Of a stretch of DNA of 64,000 bases, positions 50,865 through 59,507 are shown in pieces. The stretch comes from Mesorhizobium hawassense. Its GTDB lineage: Bacteria > Pseudomonadota > Alphaproteobacteria > Rhizobiales > Rhizobiaceae. The stretch covers positions 186,001-250,000 of the forward strand of contig NZ_QMBP01000003.1 of the NCBI RefSeq assembly GCF_003289945.1, given 5' to 3'. The stretch's first letter is position 1, and each line of letters opens with the position of its first letter. A program made the translations under genes and the position numbers. The notes beneath the pieces were generated by a model that was not told the DNA's origin, made no database searches, and worked only from the letters and a program-made list of their open reading frames with translations.

Positions 50865-52021
50865 AGGCCGAACTCCGCGCGGATTTTTTCGCTGTGCTCG
50901 CCGATGCGCGGCGCCGCGCGCTCCACCCTGGTGCGCGCGCCGTCGACGCGCAGCGGCGAGCGTGTGGTGAGGATCGCGACATTGTCCTCGCGAGTCACGG
51001 TCTGCAGCATGTCGAGCGTCTTGAAGCCGTCGCTTTGCATCAGTTCCGGCCAGGTCAGCACCTTGGCGCACCAGACATCGGCGGGCTCGAGGACGGCCAG
51101 CCATTCGTCGATGGTCTTCTCGGCGATGCGCCCGGCGATGATCGCCTTGATCTCGTCGCGGGCGGTGAACCAGGTCGCCGGCTTGTCGCGGAATGGATCG
51201 AGCGCGGGCAGTTCCAGGAGATCGCCAATTTTCGGGATCGGCGTCATGGCGATCGCCAGATAGCCGTCCTTGGCCGGATAGACGCCATAAGGCGCCGACA
51301 GATAGGCATGCGCGCTGCGGAAGGACGAGCGTTTCGGCTGACGGCGGCCGTCATTGAGATGCGTGGTCAGCACCTCGAACTGGAAGTCGACCAGCGACTC
51401 GAGCAGGCTGGTTTCGACATGGCCGCCCTCACCGGTGATGCCGCGCCGCACGAGCTTGGCGAGGATGCCTTGCGCGCTGGCAGCGCCCGCCAGCATGTCG
51501 GCGATCGCCAGGCCGAACGGCACCGGCCCCTGCTCCTCGTCGCCGTTCAGCCACATCACGCCGGAGCGCGCCTGCGCCAACAGGTCCTGCCCGGGGCGTT
51601 TCACCCAGGGGCCGTCCTCGCCATAGCCGCTGATCGAGGCATAGACGAGCCGGGAATTGAGCGTCCTGACATGCTCATAGTCGAGGCCGAGGCGTTCGAT
51701 GACCCCCGGTCGAAAATTCTGGATGAGAACATCCGCCTTGGCGATCAGCCCGCGCAGCGTGGCGAGATCGGCCCCGTTCTTGAGGTCGACGGCAAGGCTC
51801 TCCTTGCCGCGGTTGATGGCGTGGAAAATGGTGGAGTCGCCGCCGATCTCGGTGTCGCTGAGATAGAGCCGGCGCGACAGGTCGCCGCCGTCGGGCCGTT
51901 CGATCTTGATGACGCGCGCGCCGAGGTCGAGCAGGCGCAGCGAACAGTAAGGGCCCGACAGGAACTGGCTCATGTCGATGACGACGAGGCCGGTCAGCGG
52001 AAGTTCTTTTTCAGCGGCCAC
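50861..52021 (-). CDS. Class III CoA-transferase (CaiB/BaiF family)
   Basis: A 386-aa protein with the family hallmarks V-V-I-D-M-S-Q-F-L-S-G-P-Y near residue 14, G-A-R-V-I-K-I-E-R-P near 34 and a catalytic aspartate in P-F-G-L-A-I-A-D-M-L-A-G at about 175. G-Q-D-L-L-A-Q-A-R-S-G precedes it. Such enzymes swap CoA between carboxylic acids. It is 3 bp after the MaoC gene and coupled by overlap to the binding-protein-like gene. The acid substrate is unknown; a hydroxy- or sugar-derived acid that the MaoC protein then hydrates or dehydrates would fit. Confidence 0.9.
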   Translation of the reverse strand: MAAEKELPLTGLVVIDMSQFLSGPYCSLRLLDLGARVIKIERPDGGDLSRRLYLSDTEIGGDSTIFHAINRGKESLAVDLKNGADLATLRGLIAKADVLIQNFRPGVIERLGLDYEHVRTLNSRLVYASISGYGEDGPWVKRPGQDLLAQARSGVMWLNGDEEQGPVPFGLAIADMLAGAASAQGILAKLVRRGITGEGGHVETSLLESLVDFQFEVLTTHLNDGRRQPKRSSFRSAHAYLSAPYGVYPAKDGYLAIAMTPIPKIGDLLELPALDPFRDKPATWFTARDEIKAIIAGRIAEKTIDEWLAVLEPADVWCAKVLTWPELMQSDGFKTLDMLQTVTREDNVAILTTRSPLRVDGARTRVERAAPRIGEHSEKIRAEFGL

Positions 52022-52024
52022 GGT

Positions 52025-52576
52025 TCACTTCTCTGTCTTGCCGACGAAATCGGCCGGGTTCTTGTATTTCACCGTCTGCAGATGCTCGCAGTAGAGCACC
52101 AGCTCTCCTTCACCCTTGAAGACTTCATAGCTGGCGCGGATCAGGCCCATTTCCTTGTAGCGCGGTTTTTTGTCGAGGTTGGAGCGGATCGAATAGATGG
52201 TGTCGCCGATGAAGACCGGCTTGATGAAGCGCAGTCTGTCATAGCCATAGGAAAAGGCGTTGACGCAGTTGGTGGCGACGAGGCCGAGCCCAGCTGAAAA
52301 GACGAAGGCGCCGGCCACCAGCCGCCGGCCGAAAATGCCCTCCTTCTCGGCGAACATCTGGTCCTGCACGTAAGGGTGGATATCCAGCACAAGCGCATTG
52401 AACATATGGCTTTCGCCCTCGGCGATGGTGCGGCGGAGCGAGCGGATTTTGTGGCCGGGCTGCCAGTCCTCGTAGAACCAGTTTTCCGAATTCCAGACCG
52501 GTATGTCGGCATGCGCCTCGGGCATGTCGGCCGGATGCGTCGAGGCGACGCCGACGGTCGGCGAGAACGCGGTCAT
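52025..52576 (-). CDS. MaoC-family dehydratase (second copy)
   Basis: A 183-aa hot-dog protein with an N-terminal extension ([11 protein letters not shown] near residue 27) before the MaoC core. That core has T-I-A-E-G-E-S-H near 50, L-V-L-D-I-H-P-Y-V near 62 with the His in place, and [10 protein letters not shown] near 113. It is paralogous to the MaoC protein of the fucose-type operon. It overlaps a 24-codon upstream reading frame by 4 bp (ATGA), suggesting coupled translation. It would supply a hydratase or dehydratase for a CoA ester made by the downstream transferase. Confidence 0.87.
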   Translation of the reverse strand: MTAFSPTVGVASTHPADMPEAHADIPVWNSENWFYEDWQPGHKIRSLRRTIAEGESHMFNALVLDIHPYVQDQMFAEKEGIFGRRLVAGAFVFSAGLGLVATNCVNAFSYGYDRLRFIKPVFIGDTIYSIRSNLDKKPRYKEMGLIRASYEVFKGEGELVLYCEHLQTVKYKNPADFVGKTEK

Positions 52577-52647
52577 GCGGCGCTCCGGGAGGTTGCGGCG
52601 CGGCCTGCACGGCGGGTCCGGGCACGATGCCGGATGGCGAGACGCAT
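52573..52647 (-). CDS. Candidate 24-codon arginine-rich leader peptide
   Basis: An ATG at 52647 follows GGGAGG with 10-base spacing. It encodes [16 protein letters not shown] and eight more residues, with eight arginines in total. Its stop overlaps the MaoC start (ATGA, 52573-52576). The strong ribosome binding site and the coupling suggest that it is translated, perhaps as a leader controlling MaoC expression. No homologue is recognised and it could be a by-product of GC-rich sequence. Confidence 0.4.
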   Translation of the reverse strand: MRLAIRHRARTRRAGRAATSRSAA

Positions 52648-52676
52648 AATCGCTTTTCCTCCCGTCGATTTTCTTT

Positions 52677-52695
52677 TGTGAATAATATTTTCACA
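52677..52695. promoter_or_regulatory. Inverted repeat upstream of the MaoC/CoA-transferase operon
   Basis: TGTGAA (52677-52682) and TTCACA (52690-52695) are a perfect 6-bp inverted repeat around a 7-bp AT spacer. They lie in the divergent gap between the MaoC operon and the lactonase remnant, at a likely operator position. Confidence 0.5.
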
Positions 52696-52781
52696 TATGG
52701 GAGATTCTTGCAAGCGACGGTTGGCGAAATTTTTGGAAAGCCGGCACAGGGGCAGCAGCGCCGGCGTGGGAGGAACCATCG

Positions 52782-52940
52782 ATGCGAAGCATCTGTCTGG
52801 TTTTCGCCGGCAGCCTCAATCGCGAGGCGCCCTATTTCCAGGGCGCGCGCGGCGTCCGGCTCGGTGTCTACGCCTTCGACCAGGCGACGCTTGCCGTGCA
52901 GAAGCTGTGCGTGCGGATCACGCGCGACCCGCTTCCTTAG
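52782..52940 (+). pseudogene. Truncated N-terminus of a lactonase-type beta-propeller protein
   Basis: A 52-codon reading frame with a strong GGGAGG ribosome binding site. It encodes M-R-S-I-C-L-V-F-A-G-S-L-N-R-E-A-P-Y-F-Q followed by G-A-R-G-V-R-L-G-V-Y-A-F and ends after I-T-R-D-P-L-P. The start resembles the first blade of bacterial lactonase (Pgl-type propeller) proteins, which are normally about 350 aa. Nothing after 52940 continues the fold in any frame I can see, so it appears to be a decayed gene. It is divergent from the MaoC operon and may once have belonged to the same regulon. Confidence 0.55.
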
Positions 52941-52953
52941 TAGCCGATTTTGA

Positions 52954-53454
52954 TCACTGGCTAACCCGGACGAACGCGCCGGTGTAGGTCTGCCCGGCAA
53001 GCGCATAGGTAACGCTGAGCGTTCCTGGCGACGGCATCGTGGCTGTGATGTCCGCGCCGTTCGGCAGGCGGCCGAGCTTCAATGTGTTTCCAGCGATCCG
53101 CCCTGAGCCGTCGGCGACGCCCGGCTTGTTGTCGGCCAGATCGCCCCATGCGTAGCTGACCGTCACCTGCCCGCCCTGGGACACCGTCAGCACGGCCAGT
53201 TTGCCATCATACATGCCGTTGAGCTGACCTGCCCATATACCGGAGAACGCGGCGTATTTCGCCGGAACGCCCTTGGCCGGGGGGACCACGGCAACGGTCT
53301 GGTCCAGGGCCGCGGAATTCGACGGAACTGGCGCGGGAGCCGCAACGGCAGTCGGAGCGGGCTGCGGTTCAGCAACAGGTTGCGGATAAGCAACAGGTTG
53401 TGTGTCTGGAGTGGATTGGCAGGCGACCAGGGCAAATGCCGAAAATCCAAGCAT
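52954..53454 (-). CDS. Small putative lipoprotein with beta-rich C-terminal domain
   Basis: A protein of about 166 aa. The start M-L-G-F-S-A-F-A-L-V-A-C is a short lipoprotein signal whose lipobox L-V-A-C places the acylated Cys at residue 12. A Pro/Ala-rich linker with repeats of V-A-[YE]-P-Q-P follows, then a beta-rich domain (F-S-G-I-W-A-G-Q-L-N-G near 82; V-T-V-S-Y-A-W-G-D near 107) that resembles small outer-membrane beta domains. A longer frame upstream overlaps the tRNA, so the ATG at 53454 is preferred. The function is unknown. It begins 16 bp from the tRNA-Ala 3-prime end. Confidence 0.65.
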   Translation of the reverse strand: MLGFSAFALVACQSTPDTQPVAYPQPVAEPQPAPTAVAAPAPVPSNSAALDQTVAVVPPAKGVPAKYAAFSGIWAGQLNGMYDGKLAVLTVSQGGQVTVSYAWGDLADNKPGVADGSGRIAGNTLKLGRLPNGADITATMPSPGTLSVTYALAGQTYTGAFVRVSQ

Positions 53455-53469
53455 TGCCAGGAGACTGTT

Positions 53470-53545
<76 letters not shown>

Positions 53546-53708
53546 ACTCCCGGCAGTCAGCCGGCGCCGTTTCCGGCGAAGAGATCCGGCGCGGTCGGGA
53601 CCGCGCCGTCGTTTAGTGCTGGCGGCTTCTAGCGCCGCCTTCGGACAAGATCAAGCCTTCAAAAGCCGCTTTTTCGTCACAGGCCAAAATGGCCGGCAAA
53701 CGATCCGA

Positions 53709-54107
53709 TCAGACCTCGTCCTCGTCGTCGCCGACGCCGATCATGTCGGAGACGTCGTCGTCCTCTTCTTCTTCGTCGGCAAGGAAAGTATCGTCCTCGT
53801 CATCGCCGAGATCGACGTCTTCATCCTCGTCGTCGCCGAGATCGGGAAGAGCGTCGCCGCCGCCCTTGGCCTCGTCATCGGCTTCCTCGAGCGAGACGAC
53901 TTCGGCGCCTTCTTCTTCGTCGCCGTCCACTTCCTTGTCGGCGACTTCCTCTTCTTCCTCGATGGCGGAAATCTTGCCTTCGTCGAAATAGGAGCGCGGA
54001 TAGCTCTTGCCCGTATAGGGCGAGACGATCGGGTCTTTGTTCAGGTCGTAGAATTTCCGCCCCGTCTCGGGGTCGACACGCTTTGTGCCAAGTTCAGCTT
54101 TCGCCAC
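53709..54107 (-). CDS. TIGR02300-type acidic protein
   Basis: A 132-aa protein with the conserved start V-A-K-A-E-L-G-T-K-R and the family marker R-K-F-Y-D-L-N-K-D-P near residue 21. The rest is a low-complexity Glu/Asp tail (about 50 acidic residues) with blocks such as D-L-G-D-D-E-D-E-D. I chose the GTG at 54107 because GAGG lies six bases upstream. The family occurs across alphaproteobacteria beside aroA; its function is unknown. It is divergent from aroA. Confidence 0.9.
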   Translation of the reverse strand: MAKAELGTKRVDPETGRKFYDLNKDPIVSPYTGKSYPRSYFDEGKISAIEEEEEVADKEVDGDEEEGAEVVSLEEADDEAKGGGDALPDLGDDEDEDVDLGDDEDDTFLADEEEEDDDVSDMIGVGDDEDEV

Positions 54108-54220
54108 AGCAAGCCTCGTCAAAAAAAGAATGGTCCCCTTAGCCGCAGTTTACGGCGCTGTCAAAGCCAAAAGACATGCGCGCAAAACCCGCTTTTCAAA
54201 GGCTTGCGCCAAGGGGATGA

Positions 54221-55654
<1,434 letters not shown>

Positions 55655-55695
55655 CGGGCGATGGGTTGGGGTCAAACTGAAATGCCGGCGGGACA

Positions 55696-55855
55696 GCGCC
55701 CCCCTCTGTCCTGCCGGACATCTCCCCCACAAGGGGGGAGATCAGCCCTTGTCGCGGCTTTCGCCAATCGCCCACGTTGCAGAATTGAGCGAGGCGCCAA
55801 TACTGCCAATCTCCCCCCAAGTGGGGGAGATGTCCGGCAGGACAGAGGGGGGCGC
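55696..55855. repeat. 35-bp perfect inverted repeat pair between aroA and cmk
   Basis: Arms 55696-55730 and 55821-55855 are perfect 35-bp inverted copies (core CTGTCCTGCCGGACATCTCC) separated by 90 bp. An inner near-palindrome of AAGGGGGGAGAT type (55731-55742 and 55809-55820) extends the pairing. It fills the 257-bp gap and would form a long hairpin in an aroA-cmk transcript. It looks like a rhizobial-type intergenic palindromic element rather than a gene. Confidence 0.8.
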
Positions 55856-55911
55856 GAAGGATCACGGCACTCGTCTTGTTCCTTGCGCCCTCTATTCATG
55901 GCGAGCAGCCA

Positions 55912-56562
<651 letters not shown>

Positions 56563-56616
56563 TTACGGGTTTTCGATTGCCGTCGGCGGCGAAAATACCC
56601 ATATCGGGCAAGAACC

Positions 56617-56695
56617 AGCCTGCCAGCATTCTTATGCGCCGGACTTGCCGCCTGAACAGCGGCCAAGGGCTTTCAGCCCGGAACGCCGGCAGGCT
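56617..56695 (+). promoter_or_regulatory. Structured 5-prime leader of rpsA
   Basis: AGCCTGCC (56617-56624) can pair with GGCAGGCT (56688-56695), enclosing the hairpin GGGCT-TTC-AGCCC (56667-56679). The region lies between cmk and the rpsA start. Ribosomal protein S1 controls its own translation in other bacteria, so this leader is a candidate control element. Confidence 0.4.
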
Positions 56696-56757
56696 CAACG
56701 CAACGCTAACCCACGGCGCCCGCCCCGCTCGAAATGCGAGGCATTCCAGGAGAAACA

Positions 56758-58455
56758 ATGTCAGTAGCTAATCCGTCTCGCGACGATTTCGCGAGCATGC
56801 TCGAAGAATCATTCACCGCCGGCCATTCCGGCGAGGGCCAGGTTGTCCGGGGCACGATCACCGCGATCGAAAAGGACATGGCCATCATCGACGTCGGCCT
56901 CAAGGTCGAAGGCCGCGTGCCGCTGAAGGAATTCGGCGCCAAGGGCAAGGAATCCTCCCTCAAGGTCGGCGACACCGTCGAAGTCTATGTCGAGCGCATC
57001 GAGAACGCGCTTGGCGAGGCCATGCTGTCGCGCGAGAAGGCTCGCCGCGAAGAGAGCTGGGTCCGTCTCGAAGAGAAGTTCACCAAGGGTGAGCGCGTCG
57101 AAGGCGTCATCTTCAACCAGGTCAAGGGCGGCTTCACCGTCGACCTCGACGGCGCCGTGGCGTTCCTGCCGCGCAGCCAGGTCGACATCCGCCCGATCCG
57201 CGACGTCACCCCGCTGATGCACAACCCGCAGCCCTTCGAGATCCTCAAGATGGATCGCCGCCGCGGCAACATCGTGGTGTCGCGCCGCACCGTGCTCGAG
57301 GAAAGCCGCGCCGAACAGCGTTCGGAAATCGTGCAGAACCTCGAGGAAGGCCAGGTGGTCGAAGGCGTGGTCAAGAACATCACCGATTACGGTGCGTTCG
57401 TCGACCTCGGCGGCATCGACGGCCTGCTGCACGTCACCGACATGGCTTGGCGCCGCGTCAACCATCCGACCGAGATCCTCAACATCGGCCAGACGGTCAA
57501 GGTGCAGATCATCCGCATCAACCAGGAAACCCACCGCATCTCGCTCGGCATGAAGCAGCTCGAGTCGGATCCGTGGTCGGATATCGGCACCAAGTTCCCG
57601 ATCGGCAAAAAGATCAAGGGCACCGTCACCAACATCACCGACTACGGCGCGTTCGTCGAGCTGGAGCCGGGCATCGAAGGCCTAATCCACGTTTCGGAAA
57701 TGTCGTGGACGAAGAAGAACGTGCACCCCGGCAAGATCCTGTCGACGACGCAGGAAGTCGACGTCGTGGTGCTCGAGGTCGATCCGGCCAAGCGCCGCAT
57801 CTCGCTCGGCCTCAAGCAGACGCTGGAGAATCCGTGGCAGGCTTTTGCCTCGAGCCATCCGGTCGGCAGCCAGGTCGAGGGCGAGGTCAAGAACAAGACC
57901 GAGTTCGGCCTGTTCATCGGCCTGGAAGGCGACGTGGACGGCATGGTGCACCTCTCCGACCTCGACTGGACCCGTCCGGGCGAGCAGGTCATCGAAGAGT
58001 ACAATCGCGGCGACATGGTCAAGGCGCAGGTGCTCGACGTCGACATCGAGAAGGAGCGCATCTCGCTCGGCATCAAGCAACTGGCCCGTGACACGGTCGG
58101 TGAAGCGGCCAACAGCGGCGAGCTGCGCAAGAACGCCGTCGTCACCTGCGAGGTCATCGGCGTGAAGGATGGCGGTCTGGACGTGCGGCTGGTCGACAGC
58201 GGCATCGAGACCTTCATCAAGCGTTCCGACCTCTCGCGCGACCGCGACGAGCAGCGGCCCGAGCGCTTCACCGTCGGCCAGAAGGTCGATGCGCGCGTCA
58301 TCGCCTTCGACAAGAAGACCCGCAAGCTGCAGGTCTCGATCAAGGCGCTGGAAATCGCCGAGGAGAAGGAAGCGGTCGCCCAGTACGGCTCGACCGACTC
58401 CGGCGCCTCGCTGGGCGACATCCTGGGCGCGGCGCTGAAGAAGCAGGGCAGCTAA
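56758..58455 (+). CDS. rpsA: 30S ribosomal protein S1
   Basis: A 565-aa protein with six S1 (OB-fold) domains at about residues 30-96, 112-178, 198-266, 283-353, 370-440 and 457-527. Recognisable blocks are E-K-D-M-A-I-I-D-V-G, V-K-N-I-T-D-Y-G-A-F-V-D near 204, V-T-N-I-T-D-Y-G-A-F-V-E near 290 and G-L-I-H-V-S-E-M-S-W near 311. It binds mRNA and helps initiation. The ATG at 56758 follows AGGAGAAAC. A strong terminator follows at 58486-58517. Confidence 0.97.
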   Translation: MSVANPSRDDFASMLEESFTAGHSGEGQVVRGTITAIEKDMAIIDVGLKVEGRVPLKEFGAKGKESSLKVGDTVEVYVERIENALGEAMLSREKARREESWVRLEEKFTKGERVEGVIFNQVKGGFTVDLDGAVAFLPRSQVDIRPIRDVTPLMHNPQPFEILKMDRRRGNIVVSRRTVLEESRAEQRSEIVQNLEEGQVVEGVVKNITDYGAFVDLGGIDGLLHVTDMAWRRVNHPTEILNIGQTVKVQIIRINQETHRISLGMKQLESDPWSDIGTKFPIGKKIKGTVTNITDYGAFVELEPGIEGLIHVSEMSWTKKNVHPGKILSTTQEVDVVVLEVDPAKRRISLGLKQTLENPWQAFASSHPVGSQVEGEVKNKTEFGLFIGLEGDVDGMVHLSDLDWTRPGEQVIEEYNRGDMVKAQVLDVDIEKERISLGIKQLARDTVGEAANSGELRKNAVVTCEVIGVKDGGLDVRLVDSGIETFIKRSDLSRDRDEQRPERFTVGQKVDARVIAFDKKTRKLQVSIKALEIAEEKEAVAQYGSTDSGASLGDILGAALKKQGS

Positions 58456-58485
58456 GCCAAGCCTCTTCAACGGACGAACAGCAAA

Positions 58486-58517
58486 AAAACCCGCCGGAGC
58501 GATCCGGCGGGGTTTTT
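58486..58517 (+). terminator. Rho-independent terminator after rpsA
   Basis: CCCGCCGGA (58490-58498) pairs with TCCGGCGGG (58503-58511) around a GCGA tetraloop, flanked by an A-run before and T-run after (TTTTT from 58513). A strong intrinsic terminator 30 bp after the rpsA stop. Confidence 0.93.
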
Positions 58518-58533
58518 CTCTTGTCGGGATATC

Positions 58534-58580
58534 AGAGCAATTCCAGGAAAAGTGTCAGCGGTTTTCCGTCCGGAATTGCG
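58534..58580. repeat. Rhizobial-type palindromic repeat, left copy
   Basis: A 47-bp imperfect palindrome: the GCAATTCC...GGAATTGC ends enclose GGAAAA...TTTTCC. An inverted near-copy is at 61111-61158. Together they flank the SDR gene and the decarboxylase gene. The central AAAACCGCT/CACTTTT theme is shared with the element at 3741-3783. Confidence 0.85.
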
Positions 58581-58599
58581 TATAACAAAGAGATAGAGT

Positions 58600-59307
58600 T
58601 CAGGCGCGGCCGTAGAGCGGGACCAGCGTGCCGCTCATCGCCTGGTTGGCGGGTGAGGCGAGATAGGCGATCGCTTCGGCCGCAGCCTCGAGGCTGACCC
58701 ATTTGGCGAAATCGGCGTCGGGCATGTCGGCGCGGTTGGCGGGCGTGTCGAGCGTCGAGGGCGCAACGGCGTTGACCAGGATGCCTTTGCCTTTCAGCTC
58801 TTCGGCCATCGCCACCGTCATGGCCGCGACCGCCGCCTTGCTCGCGGCATAGGCGACCATCCCGGAGCCGCGCCTGGGTTCGAGGCCGGCGCGCGCGGTG
58901 ACATTGACGATGCGGCCGGCCGTGTTGGAGGCCAGCATCGAGCGCACCGCGGCGCGGCTGCACAGGAACGCCGTGCGGGCGTTGGTGTCCATCATTTCGG
59001 CGAAGGAGGCGGACTCGATCTTTTCGACCGGCGCCATGGTGAAGCCGCCGGCAAGGTGGATCGAGGCCCAGAGCTCGGGTAGCTGATGGTAGAAGGCCTC
59101 GACCTTGGCCGAATCCGACAGGTCGACATTATGCGCCAGATGCACGCTGGCGTGGGCTGCAAAAGGAAAATGCGGCGGCGCCGCCGCGTGGGCGTTCGGC
59201 ACGTGGCAGATCGCGCCCTGTTCAAGCAACCTGCCGACAACCGCGCCGCCGAGCGCCCCAGTGCCGCCCGTCACCACGATATGCCTGCCATTCAGCGTTT
59301 CCGTCAT
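58600..59307 (-). CDS. SDR-family oxidoreductase
   Basis: A 235-aa short-chain dehydrogenase. It has V-T-G-G-T-G-A-L-G-G near residue 12 for nucleotide binding, H-L-A-G-G-F near 84 in place of the usual N-A-G, N-V-T-A-R-A near 134, the YAASK motif at about 151-155 and A-P-S-T-L-D-T-P near 183. I chose the ATG at 59307 because AGGAG lies upstream; the earlier frame start at 59394 runs through AT-rich promoter-like sequence. The substrate is unknown. It lies between the two inverted palindromic repeats. Confidence 0.82.
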   Translation of the reverse strand: MTETLNGRHIVVTGGTGALGGAVVGRLLEQGAICHVPNAHAAAPPHFPFAAHASVHLAHNVDLSDSAKVEAFYHQLPELWASIHLAGGFTMAPVEKIESASFAEMMDTNARTAFLCSRAAVRSMLASNTAGRIVNVTARAGLEPRRGSGMVAYAASKAAVAAMTVAMAEELKGKGILVNAVAPSTLDTPANRADMPDADFAKWVSLEAAAEAIAYLASPANQAMSGTLVPLYGRA

Positions 59308-59507
59308 ACTTTGACCGCTCCTGTCATATTTTTTATGATTATATCTTGGGTTATGCCGCCCCAGCCTCGAACGTCGCCCCTTTCGCGCTGTCACTCAATT
59401 GAAATATCGACATGGCTGGCGCAGCGTCTTTGCATGCGTCGGAGCATGGCGGGCGATGCCAGTTGCTGGTGCGCCGATATGGACCAAGCAACGGTCGCGC
59501 CAGTCTT

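Noticed and set aside
52697-52987. A 96-aa plus-strand frame overlapping the lactonase remnant
   Set aside because: Its peptide has no domain and is out of frame with the recognisable lactonase start at 52782, which has the ribosome binding site.
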